DNA from: Amphirosellinia nigrospora
Lineage: Eukaryota > Ascomycota > Sordariomycetes > Xylariales > Xylariaceae
Reading direction: 5' to 3'
Assembly (NCBI GenBank): GCA_004123355.1
Contig: SCHM01000003.1
Span: 4,111,058 to 4,175,057 of the forward strand
Length of the DNA stretch: 64,000 bases
Position numbers and translations under genes: made by a program
Shown here: piece by piece, positions 26,076 to 38,570 of the stretch
How positions within the stretch are numbered: the first letter of the stretch is position 1
Layout: every line of letters starts with the position of its first letter
Notes under the pieces: generated by a model
The model's database searches: none
What the model was told of the DNA's origin: nothing
Seen by the model: only the letters and a program-made list of their open reading frames with translations

Positions 26076-26279
26076 TAATAAAGCCCCTAAAGGGTTTGTG
26101 TTGCCAGTAGCTTCCTTACGCAGAGCGTAGGGGGAAGCTACCTAATAATATTATATCTAAATAAACAGCTAGCACATATTATTAGTTAGAAAATCTATTA
26201 TTAGATCTACTACGTAGATCTAATAATAGATTTTTTTTTTTAATTAAGCTTTACTTTATAACCTATAATATTTTTCTTA
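26076..26279 (+). repeat. 5' LTR of inner Gypsy element
   Basis: Exactly 204 bp, from TAATAAAGCCCC to TATTTTTCTTA. It contains two strong inverted repeats: GTAGCTTCC...GGAAGCTAC around 26111-26145, and TCTATTATTAGATCTAC...GTAGATCTAATAATAGA around 26196-26235. It keeps more GC than the internal region. Confidence 0.8.
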
Positions 26280-26282
26280 AAG

Positions 26283-26295
26283 TGGTGCTTTATTA
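26283..26295 (+). other. Candidate primer-binding site of inner element
   Basis: TGGTGCTTTATTA begins 3 bp after the 5' LTR. A TGG start is expected for a site complementary to a tRNA CCA end. RIP has probably altered the rest, so the primer tRNA cannot be named. Confidence 0.45.
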
Positions 26296-29200
26296 TATAG
26301 TTTTATTTAAATATTAAACTATACTAAAAACTATTTATTTTTAGATTTTTTAAAGTCGAAAGATATTAATTTTCTTAGTAATAATTAACGCGCGTAATTT
26401 ATACGTATTTATTAATTAAAGCAAATATTGCGTTTTAGCGTCGATTTATTTTATATTTTTATTTTTATATTTTTTACGAAGCTTTTAAATAAGTTAGTTA
26501 TTTAGCTTTAAAAAAGCTTAGTAAAGTATTTTATATTTTAAATATATTAATTTTTACAGCGTAGCTAAAATTACTATAAAGTTATAAACGTTACGGATTC
26601 TTATTAATTAATCGTTTTAAATATTTTAGTTTTATTATAAAGTTTTTAAATATTCCGGTTCGTTATTAAAGTTTATAAATATATTAATTTTATTATTAAA
26701 ATACGGTTATAAATTATATTATTTTATTTTATTTTATTCGCGTATAGTTTATTTTGTTTTTAAGTTATTATTTATAATATTATATAAAAATAACGAATCG
26801 TAAAACTAATATAACGATAGTTTTTTTTACGTATTTGGTTATTTACCGAACTAAACGTTAAATTTATTATTAGAAAACTTTTATTTAAAGTTTTTTTTTT
26901 TTAATTTTTAGCGTAATAATTGTTAAAATAAACATTGTTATTATTAATATAAGCTTTATTAAAAATATTTATAAATTGTCCGATAATATAATTTAAAAAA
27001 TTAAAATAAAATAAAAAAAATAAAATTAACATAAAAGTAATTAAAGCTAATACCGATATTAATAAAGCTTAATTAATAATAATAAGTTAAAAATTTATAA
27101 AGTTTTTATTTAAAGGACTAAATTAATAGCTAAGATTTAACGCCGAAACTATAAATATATTTTTAAAATAATAATAAAGTAATAATTTTAAGCAAAATTA
27201 AATTAAATTAAATATAAAAAAGCTATAAAAAAATATTAAACAAATTAATAATAAACTTAATTTAATTATATAAATAAATTAAAATTTTAGCGTTTTTATA
27301 AAGTTCTAAAAAAATCGATATTATATTTTTACTAATATTTTACTTTTAACTATATTAAATTAGCAAGTTTTTATAGTATAATAATTAACCTTAATAATAT
27401 AGCTATAAATAAAAAAAAAACAATAATAATATTCTTGTTTTTATTTCCGAATATAATAAGCGTATTAACGATGCCCTTATTTTTATTTTTTTTTTATTGC
27501 CTTAAAAGCATTATAAAAAACGCTAGAATATATTTTTTAATCGAAACAAGCAATAATAATAGTAGTAAAAATAATAATAATAAAAATAGCAATAAAAAAA
27601 TAAGCAACCTTAATAACGATCTAGATTTATTAAATAATAAAGTTAGCCTTAGCGGCTATAACTATAATAATAAATATTATTATTATAAAACTTTATTTTT
27701 AACTATATTTATAGTAAAAAGTACTTATAAAATTAAGCGTAAAAACATTAAAGTTTTAAACTTCGATTAAAATAATTTAAAAAATAAAAAAATTATTATA
27801 AATAAGAAAATATTATTTATATAAATATATATATTTTTTTAATATATTTAAGCTATATATAAGCTTAATAATATAAAATTATTAAATAATAGTTAAATTT
27901 TAAAACTATTTAATTATTTTTTTATAAATTTTGTTTTTTTATAGTAAAATAATAAAATTAAACTTACTAATTATTATATTTAATAAAAAATAAGCTTAAG
28001 CTTAATATTTAAAAAGCTAAAAAACGCTTTAAAATATACTTTAAATATATTATAAAAAAGTTTTTCGAAAGTAATTTTTTTTTATTCGATATAGCGTAAA
28101 ATAAAAACGTATTTATTTAATTTATTTAACGTAAACTATAATATGTTTATAAAAATAAAACTTTAGCGCGAAATAATTTTAATTAATAAAATATTATAAA
28201 AAATATTTACGATTAATAAGCTAAAATAATCGTTAATTATATTTATTTATTAAAAAAAAAAATATATTAAATAAATATATAAAAAAATCGATAAAGCGTA
28301 CTATAAATTAGAATAAAAAATAAAGTATAAGTTTTAAACGTTAAACTTTTTTGCAATTATTCGAAAATAATAATAAAACCTTTAGAATTTACGTTTTAAG
28401 TATAATAACTATAAATATTTTAATTATTATTAATTAAAAAATAAATATTAATTTTATTAAAACGTTATTATTATTTAATAATAAGCATAATAAATAATAT
28501 AATAATAATTGTAATAAAAATTATAACTAATAAAAAGCAATAAAAAAAATATTTATAAAAATAAAAACGTAATAATAAAAAAAAAAACGTAATAGCAGTT
28601 ATAATAATAATTAAAACTATAGCTATAACTATAACTATAGCTATAATTACAGCTATAATTATAGTAGCGATTATAAGCGTTATTATAATAAAAAACGCAA
28701 TAGTTATTATAGCGTATATTAAGCTAATAATATATATTTAAATAAAAAAAATCTAAATATAATACCGATAAAAAATATTATAGCAGTAATATTTTTTATT
28801 ATATATTTAGTTTAGCTTTTATTTATTATAAATATTATAAAAAAATAAATTATTTAATATTTTTGTTTTATATATATAAATATAAGCTATATATTTTATT
28901 AAAACGTATAGCGTATATTAATACCTTTTTACTTATTGTTTTTAAATAACGTATATATAGATATTATATTTAAATACTACTTTTACGAAATAAACTTTTC
29001 TAATATTTAAACTATTATAAATTAGCTAAAAAAAGTATAATTAAAAATAAAATATTTTTAATAATAATTTATTATTATATAAAATAAATTAAATAAAATT
29101 TTTAAGTCGGAAATACTTATATTTAAAGCGTTAAACATAAATATATATAATAAAGCCTTACGTTTAAGCTATATATATTTTTGTTTTCGCGCACGCGCTT

Positions 29201-32200
29201 TATTAACCGGTTAAAATATAAAAATATATATTAATCTAAGTACTAATAAAACCATAATTAGCAATAAATATTTAATATATTAAAATATATAGTAAAAAAA
29301 CATAAAAACTAAATAATTACCGTTAAAAATAAGCGCGTAAAAATAACGCGTTAAGCTAAATTTAAATTTTTTATTCGAAAAATTAATAGTAATAAACGGC
29401 CTAAAATTATAAAATACAAAAAAAAAATTAAATTATAAACAAAAAACTATAACTAAGTATACTAATAAATAATAATTTTTTTTATTTTATAAAGCTATTA
29501 TTAATTATTTTAAAAATACTATTACTTTTTACGACTTTAATAACTTTACTATTAATTTCGAGGTTTTAATCCGTAATTATCAATACGTACGAAAAATTAC
29601 TAGTATATATATATAACTATTATAGCTAGCGAAAACGCATATTTATAGGTTAAATATAAGCTATTATTTGCTAACCGTAACTTTTATTTTATAGCAGTAT
29701 ATAAAAATACAATAAATATTATAATAAACACGAAAACTTTTAAAGTTATCCCGGTTATTAATATTATAAATATTCTAATTAAAATAAATAAAAGTATTAA
29801 ACTAGGATAAATTTACAAAAATTATAATAGTAGTATATATATTAATTTATAAAAATTAGCTATAAAAACTCTAGCTATTATAGCAGTTATTTTAGCTATA
29901 TTATTAGCTAAAATAATTAGCTTAAAATTTTTAGCTATTTTAAATTTATTTATTGCTATAAATATTAAATTTAATATAACGCTAATTATTATAGCTACTA
30001 CAACCGATATAATGCTAATAAAACTAATATTTATAAACAAATTAGCTAATCTTATAGTTGCCCCTATAGTAGCGCTTAATAAAACTAATAACTATACTAC
30101 TAGCTTTATATAAAAACAACATTTCTACTTTTAGCTATTAATATTTTTAACGTTTAGTTTTTAAATATTCTTTTTATTAACGTAATATATAACCTTATTA
30201 TAAATATTAAAACTACGCTACTACTAAAAGAACTATATATACTAATATTAAAAAAACCTTTTAAGCTTAAGCTTTTAAAAATATATTTTATTTTAAGCAT
30301 TAAAAAGCTTATAAATTTTTTTAAAAATATAACTAATAATAATATTTATATTTATATTAAAAAAGCTTCCGAAATAGCTAAATTTACTAAAATTATCGAA
30401 ACCTATAATATTTAAATAAATAAAAACAAAGTTAATATTTTTAAAATAAAATAGCTTAAGATTTTTTTATCGATAATTAGCAAAAAATAAAGCTAAATAT
30501 AAAATTTATTTTTTAGTTAAAAAAATATAAAAGTTTTTAATAAAACCTATAATAAACTTTATAAAATAAGTTATATAACTTAAATAAATAAAGTTATACT
30601 TTTTGCGCACTTTATATTTATTATTTAAAAAAAAATTTATAGCATAAATAAAGGCCGAATAATTATTAATTTATAATAGTTTAATAAAGTTATTATTTTA
30701 ATAGCTATTTTTTTTTTTTAAAATAAAATAATTAAAAGCTTTTAAAAAAACTTACGTTATTTATATTAATATAACTAGTTTTCTTTATTAATTTTTAGTT
30801 TATTTTAATTATAAAAATAAGTTTATTATTATAGCTTTTATAGTATAAACAATTTAACGTAATATTAATAAAATATATAAATTCCTTTAGTTATATTTAA
30901 AAGTATATAAATAAGTTTTTTTATTTTTAATTTTATTTTTATTGCTATTTTATTAATATATTATTATTTTTTCTAATATGTTTAAAAATATATATAATAT
31001 TTAAATATTATTTTTAGCTTATTTTAATTAAAAAAATTATTATATTACCGAAGAAATTTTTTATTAGTTATTTTTTTATTAAACTTTTTAAATTTTATAT
31101 TAATACTTTAAGAATATTTATTATTATTAAGCGCGTATAAGCGTTTAAATAGCTTATATTTCTTAAGAATTTTTAAGCTTTTAAATAATATTTCGGCATA
31201 AATAGATTTTTTTGCAACTTTTTTTTTATTATATATAATTAGCCAAGCTTTTATAAAAACATAAAATAGCTTTACTAGCTAAAGGTTATTAGGAAAAAAA
31301 ATAGTAAATAATAACCCGGGTTATTATAAACATTATATACGAACTATATATTATAATTTTATATTAGCTAAAATAGTTTTTTTTAATATTATTTAAAACG
31401 TTATTTTTTTAAAACTATATTTTTTTTATAACCTAGATTATATTTTATATTTATAAGTTATAAGTATTTTAAACGAAGTTTTAGTATTATAGTTTTTTAT
31501 ATTAAACTAAGTTTTAAGTAAAAACTAAACGAACTTATATTTTTTATATAAATATAGCTAGTTATATATTAAATCGATATTTATTATAAGCTAAATTAAG
31601 TACGGCTTTTTTAAATAAAAAGTAATATATTTTATATAAGCTATAAAAAAGCTTTATATAATAATTTATTTAAATAAATACCGTATAGTAGTTCTAATAA
31701 ATTATTTAGTTATAAAAAGTATTATTAATTAAACTTTATTAAATATTTTTACTACTAATAAAATGAATAATCGGTTTATTAATTTATTTGTTTATTTATT
31801 ATAGTATAGCTTTTAAATGTTTTATTTATTAGGACGTTTTAACTATATTCTAGATGCGCTAAATCGATTTATAGTAGTATAAAATGCTATTAATTTAAAA
31901 AGTAAATTAAAACAATTATAAAAACTTATAGTATTAAACTTTATATAAAATATAATAGAATATATTATAGAAATAATAATAAATAACGCGTTTAAACGTA
32001 ATTTCGAACTAAAATATAAAGCAGATTTTTAATATAAAAAAATTTTAAACAAATTTTATTAAAACTAATTTTACGAGCTACGTAATAATAAAAACGTTAT
32101 TGTTTTTTTTAAAACTAAATATTTATTTTTTATTGCAAACAGTTTAATTTATAATAAGCATAAAAAAATTAAGCGATTTTACGTTTTATACGTAATATAC

Positions 32201-33370
32201 GAATAAATGTTATATATTTATATAATAAAAAGTATTATTTTAGATTTAACTAAATAATAAAAGCCTTAGAATTATATTCGATTTATAAAAAGTCGTAGTA
32301 TGTTAAAAAATATTATAAATATTGCCTAGGATATAATATTAATTGTAATAATAAGTAAAAATTAATAGGTAACCTACGTTTAATTAAACTTAAAAATATA
32401 TTATTAATATAATAATTGTAATTAATTTTATTTTATTATTATTTTTAGTTAAATTATAAAATTTTTATAGTAGCTAAAAAGCTTTAATATGTACGATTAT
32501 ATAATAATGGTTTTTTGTTATACGTTTAAATAAATATTTATAATTTTTAGCAATATAAAATATACTGCTGAAAACTAAGCTATAGTTTTAATTAAATAAT
32601 TTTTTTAAATAATTAGGGTATTTTTAAAAGAATTATTTCTAATTGCGATCGTAAGTTTATTTTTAACTTTTAAAAAAGTATATAAAAGCATTAAGTATTA
32701 AATTATTAATAACTATTGCGTATTATTTATAAAAAATAGTTTGTTTGAAAAAAAAACTAAATAATTAAAATTATAATATATTTTATAATTATATATATTT
32801 TAAATTAAACTAGCTCGATATAGTCCTTGCTTTATAATAAAATTTTAATTTTACGTTTTTATAAACTATATAATTTATTTTATATAAGTAGTTATTTAGG
32901 TTTAAACTTTTTAGCCTTTTTAATATTTTATAGGCTAAATAAATATACGTAATTTTAAAGACGTAAAGTTTTTATATAACTATTTATAATAAAATGCTAA
33001 GCTAGCTATAAATTTCGTTGTGCTGTAGCAATAAAAAAATATTTTAATAGTAAATACTAAGCATTAAAATTTAAACTAAGTAATAAAGTTTTTTTTGTTT
33101 ATATAATAGTTATTATTTACTTGGCAAGCTTTTTAAAAAATATTTATAATAATATATTAAACTTTAGGTTATTAAACGTAAAGTTAGCGATCTAGCTTAT
33201 AAACTAGACTTTTTTAAATATTATTATATATATTATTATTTCCGTTATATAGTTATAATTATATATAAAATAATAAAAACTTTTTTAAGCGAATAATATT
33301 TTTGCTAAGGCTTGTTAAAGCCGATTAGTATTCTGATAATAATAATAACGAAAGTAATATTTATAAAATC

Positions 33371-33520
33371 GAGGTTATATTTAAGTATCGTTTTAACTAG
33401 AAAAAGGATAATTTCGACTATTTAATTAAGTAAAAGGATAAGGTTATAATATAATTATTAGTATTTAGCGTATATTTTTAATATTTATAAAAACTTATCG
33501 ACGAATATTAGTCTAAATAT
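33371..33520 (+). pseudogene. Chromodomain relic at the C-terminus of Gypsy Pol
   Basis: In one frame the bases read EVIFKYRF, then FDYLIK followed by a stop where tryptophan is expected (TGG mutated to TAA), and farther on LIDEY and a TAG at the next tryptophan position. This matches the chromodomain pattern YLVKWKGY ... LIxEYW that chromoviruses carry after integrase. Its place 375 bp before the 3' LTR supports the call. Confidence 0.6.
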
Positions 33521-33894
33521 AGCTTTTGCTTTGTATTATTAAAAAAAAAGTTTTTATAAAGCTATTATTTATATTTAAACTTATAGCTAAAGTAATAGAA
33601 ACGAAAAGTAAGCGCTTTTGTAGTAAACTACGTAAAATAACTATTAATGTTCTGATTTTAGTATTAATACCGGCTTTTATTTTATATTATTAATGCCCTA
33701 TTATTTAAAGCATATATAAATAAGTTTTTTTTTTTTGCCGAAGCTTTTAGTTATAGCTGCCTATAAATAAAGTAGTAAAAAATAGAACAAGCTAAAGTAT
33801 TATTTAATATTATACTAAAAAATTATAATTATAATATAGTTTAGCTAAATCGATTTATTAAAGTTAGTAAAAACTTTTCTATGCCCCGGTATTT

Positions 33895-34098
33895 TAATAA
33901 AGCCCTTAAAAAGTCTATATTGCTAGTAGCTTTTTTGCGCAGAGCGCAAAGGGAAGCTACCTAGCAATACCTATATTTAGATAAACAGCTAGCATATACT
34001 GCCAGTTAAAGAATCTATTATTAAATCCATTACGTAGATCTAATAAAATTCTCTTCTTTTAATTAAGCTTTATTTTATAACCTATAATATTTTTCTTA
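33895..34098 (+). repeat. 3' LTR of inner Gypsy element
   Basis: 204 bp, same ends as the 5' LTR. Differences between the copies are overwhelmingly transitions. The first inverted repeat is also kept here (TTGCGC AGA GCGCAA at its core). Confidence 0.8.
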
Positions 34099-37000
34099 TA
34101 GCTAAAAAATTAGCTATATTACCGAAGTTAATAATAATAATATAAAATAATAAACTTATAATAATAAATATATAATAAAATAATAAATAATATATATTTT
34201 AATTATAATAAGCTTAGCTATTAAGCTAAAAACTATTATAAAAAAATATAATAATTTAAAATAATAAAACTATAAAACTAGTCCGGCTAATTTATTATAA
34301 TTAAAAATATATTATATTATAATAATTTAATTAATAAGTTTAAAAAATTTAAAACTAAATATAAGTTTTTTAAAAATAAACTATAAAAGTAAATATATTT
34401 TACGGAAAATAATAATAAAAACTTTAAAAAACTCGAACAAAATATTATAAAACGCTTAAAAAATAACCGGATCGATTAAAACTAAAAAATTTATTTAATA
34501 AAACTTAAATAATTTTATTTATATAGTTAAATTAAATAAAAATTAAATAACCTTAAAAAAATAAATTAAAATATAATTATAATAACTATTATAATTTATT
34601 TTAAGCCGATTAAATAATAATAATATATTTATAATATTTTAAGATTATAGTTATATAAGCTATTATATTTTATAATTATTAATTTTAAGCTTTAGCTTTA
34701 TAAATTATAAAATAAAACATTATATATAATATTAAAAAAATTAAACTAATAGTTATAAAAAACTATAAAATTTAATATAGTTTATAATAATAAAAAATAT
34801 TATAAAACTTAAACCGTAATTAAAATATTATATTAAACTATACGTTTTTTAATAATATAATTTAAAAAAGCATATTTTTTAAAATAAAGCAGCAGCGTTT
34901 TTAGCTATATAAAAAATATTAAAATAATTAAACTAATAAATTTAACGGAGTATTTTTATTTAAACTTTTAAAACAGTTATTAACTAATATAACTATAGAA
35001 ATAATTATATAATATAAAAAAACAAAAAAATAAAAATAATTTAGTATAAAATATACTAAAAAACTTTTAAATAATAAACAAATAAACAAAACTAATAAAA
35101 CAATTCTCCGGCTTATTTAATTTAACTAAACAATATATTAATATTTATATATATAAAATATTATATAATACTAAAAATAGCTTATTAATAAAGCTATTAT
35201 TTTATAAATATAGCTTTATATAAAAAAGCTATAAAAAATTTATTAAAATATATTTAAATATTTATATTAAAAAAATATAAAATTATAAAGCGCGGCTAAT
35301 ATTATTAACCCTAAAAATAACTTAATAAAACTATTAAGCTTAATTTTAATAATTAAAAAAATATTATTAATAATTTTGCTATAATTATAAAAATTAAATA
35401 AAATTACAAAAAATAAACTTATTTATTATTAAACGCTATAAATTAATATAAAAAGCTATAGATTATAAATAATATATTTATAAATTTAAAAATAAATATT
35501 AATATATAAAAATATATAGCTTTTATTATAAAAATAATATTTATAATATTTTTTAGCATATATAAATAATTAGTTATATTTTTTAAACTTTATAATATAT
35601 TAGTTATTTTTTAAGCTTTAATAAAAAAAATCGTAAATTTTTTAAAAAATAGCTAATAAGCTTATTTAACGATATTTATATATAAAAAAATAAAAAAAAA
35701 ACTATATTAATAATATTATATTTTTAAACGATTAGCGTAATATAATATAATAATTAATTTACAAAACCTTATATTATTAATTAAAATATATTTTTAAAAT
35801 TTTATATATTTTAAAAAAAAATTAAAACAAACTTAGCAAAAATAGTATAATAAAAAAATAAGCTAATACTAAAATAATTATTAAATATATAAATTTACGA
35901 ATATAATAAGTTATTTTTAAATATTTAATTAATAAATATTTATTAATATAATATTATTATATTAATAAAAAAACTAAAAAACTAACTAGTTATATTAAAT
36001 ATAAAAGCTTAAAAAACTTAATAAACAATTAAAAATATGATAATTATAATATAATAATTAAAACATTTAATTAAAAGTTGTTTTTTATAATAAATATAAG
36101 TTTTAGCTAATTATACATTAAAATATATTAATATAACTATATTTTTATAAAAAAAAATAATATTTTATTTAATAATATATTTTTTAAAAAGCTAAGCTAA
36201 ATAACTATTAAATATATTATTTAATATAAAAATAAAACTTTTAGCTATTATATTAATATTATAATATTAAAAATTAAAAAAAAAAAAAATAACTATATAT
36301 ATTAATTATAAATTATTATTTATAATAAAAAATAAATTAAAATAATTAATATAAATAGTTCGATTTTTAAATATATATAAACATTATAATATATAAATTA
36401 TATATTATATAAATAAATTAAACATATTAATTAATTAGCTATTAAAACTTTTTAAAATAATTTTTTTAATATAAATATAACCTTAAAATATAAATATTAT
36501 TAAATATAAAAATAATTAATTAAACTATTATAATAACTAAACTATATAAACTTATAAGCTATATTTAAATTTTTAAAATTTAATAATAAATTATTATTAA
36601 ATCTAAAAACTTAATAAATATTTAAACATTTTATTATATACGAAAAAAAACTATATAAAATAGCTTAATATTAACAGACTTTTAAAAACTTTTATATTTT
36701 ATAAAAATAATATATTAAATAATAGCGCTTTTAAAAATCTTCGAAATATTAAAATTATTATAAAAAGTTAAAAATATATATATTAACTTAAAATATATTA
36801 TATTAATATTTTAATATATAAAATTAATAAATAATATTAATATTTAAAAAATTACGCTAATAATATAATAAATTATAATAAAATATAAACAATATTAATT
36901 AATAAAACTATATTAATAATATTAAATTTAAATTAATAATTTATAATATTATTATTATTAATATATTAAGTAATAATTATATATTTATAATATAATAAAA

Positions 37001-37922
37001 ATATTAATATATATAAATATATTATAATATAAATAAAAATAACTATAATATTTAATATATTATTTTTAAATATAATATTACTAATTATTAAAATTAAAAA
37101 AATTTTCGGGTATTCGAAAAATAAATTAATATAACGAAATACGTTTATAAATAATAAAATAACTTAATAATATTAAAACAAAAATTTATAGTTAAATTTA
37201 TTATATTTAAAAAACTTAAAAATAATAATAAAATAAAAAAACAAATAAAAACTTTAAGCAAATTATATTATAAAAAAATTTAATATATAAATATTTTAAT
37301 ATAGCTATTTTATTATAAATAGCTATAAATATTTATAATCGAATATTAAAACTAAATAGCTATAATAGCTATTTTTTTTATTTAATATTTAATTTTTTAA
37401 TAATTATTTTTATTAAAATCGCTAAATATATAAAAAACTTAACTAAAAAAAAAAAATTAAATTTTAATAAAGCTTAATATAAAACTATAAAATATTTATA
37501 ATAAAAACTATTTTAATAGTTTAAAAGCTTTAAAAACTAAATTAAAATTTATTTATAAAAAAAAAAAATTTAATTTAAATTTATATATTTAAAACTAAAT
37601 ATTATAAATATATTAATATAATAATAAAATAAAACTTTTTTATAATAAATTATAAATTATAATAAATTATTATTATAATAATATTTATAAATTATAAAAC
37701 TTTAATAAATTTAATTATTAAACAATATAATAAAACTAATTTATTTTTTATATAATATAATAACTACTTATATAAAGCTTATAATATATTAGCTAAATAA
37801 TATTAAAAAATAATTAAAACGTTTAAAAAATAATATAAAATAGCTAAATTATAAATAATTTTATTATAAAAATATTAGTTAAAATAAATAACTAAAAATA
37901 ATTATTAAAAAAAAAATAATTA

Positions 37923-38106
37923 TAGCTCTAAAATAACGACTAGCAAAGCTTTAGCAGGCATTATAAATTAGCCCTACCTTATAGCTATAAGTATTTAGCC
38001 TACTATAAAACTAGACTTAGCCCTTTACTTAATTAACCAACCTAGTATATTAAGACCTGATCTATATAGCCCAAACCGCAATAGTGAAGGCCCCGTAGGT
38101 TACTCA
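37923..38106 (+). repeat. Right LTR of outer element (3' half unmutated)
   Basis: Mirror image in mutation state of the left copy: the first half is mutated and the second half intact, ending GTAGGTTACTCA. The two copies agree apart from transitions and one single-base gap. Confidence 0.7.
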
Positions 38107-38570
38107 ATTAGGTGACAAGCACGCACAGGCCGGCCCGGGCACCTCGACTGGGGTACCTAGGTACCTAAGGAGGTACCTAACCTATTACCTATGTAGGGAG
38201 ATTCCTAAATTAGTACCTCTTTGCAGCAAGCACTTTAGAGCGCCGCAGGTGGGGTGAGTTAACCCCACTAGGTAACCTAACCTAGATTTGTTTATGTTCA
38301 ACGCGACTTGAGGCGCGATAATATTATTCCTCTATTCTTAATTTACTATTACTACGTCACAAGGCATAGGTGAGCTTTCACATTAGAGCACACAGAATCT
38401 TCTTTCAACTCTTCTTTAACTCAACGTGTTACACATTATTTTCGGTCCACGAATTAGTTCATACACCATCAGTTAAACAATACTAAAGAAATTCGCGGTG
38501 GTCGTTAGCTCAATCAACCTTAAGACGAGGATCCGGGTCGCAATTTTCTTACTCATTCGAAGCGAACATA
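38107..38570. other. Spacer after AT island
   Basis: 464 bp of normal composition between the outer LTR and the coiled-coil gene. It contains clustered TACCTAGGTACCTAAGG-type palindromic repeats at about 38151-38195. It should hold the promoter of the next gene. Confidence 0.5.

Larger units (their letters stand above)
26076..34098 (+). mobile_element. Inner Ty3/Gypsy chromovirus relic, nested insertion
   Basis: An 8,023 bp element with two 204 bp direct LTRs (26076-26279, 33895-34098). It is flanked by the 5 bp target duplication TAGCT at 26071-26075 and 34099-34103. LTR ends now read TA...TA, which RIP would make from TG...CA. A primer-binding-like TGGTGCTTTATTA starts 3 bp after the 5' LTR. 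A chromodomain relic lies just before the 3' LTR (33371-33520), and a possible reverse-transcriptase YxDD relic sits near 30943-30960. Near 28610-28700 a frame of alternating N/S and Y codons may be a mutated arginine-serine-rich Gag tail. This order (gag, RT, chromodomain, LTR) fits a plus-strand chromovirus. It is inactive, because nearly every tryptophan and glutamine codon is a stop. Confidence 0.75.
24429..38106 (+). mobile_element. Outer LTR retroelement, RIP-mutated, interrupted by an inner element
   Basis: Two direct repeats of 185 and 184 bp (24429-24613 and 37923-38106) bound an extremely AT-rich interval. The outermost bases read TG...CA in the unmutated halves, as LTRs do. Removing the inner Gypsy element and its target duplication leaves an element of about 5.65 kb. 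An A-rich tract directly before the right repeat may be the mutated polypurine tract, which would make the sense strand plus. No coding frame survives, since C-to-T and G-to-A changes have erased it, so the superfamily cannot be told. I found no matching 5 bp duplication in the flanks (GCCTA on the left, ATTAG on the right). Confidence 0.65.

Noticed and set aside
27435-27770. 111-codon open frame in the AT island
   Set aside because: It is rich in N, K, Y and I from AT-only codons inside the mutated Gypsy element; a chance frame with no motif.
29822-30040. 72-codon hydrophobic frame on the minus strand of the AT island
   Set aside because: I/V/A-rich only because of base composition; no family resemblance.
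24424-38111. Target-site duplication for the outer LTR element
   Set aside because: The flanks are GCCTA and ATTAG, which do not match, so no duplication is claimed.
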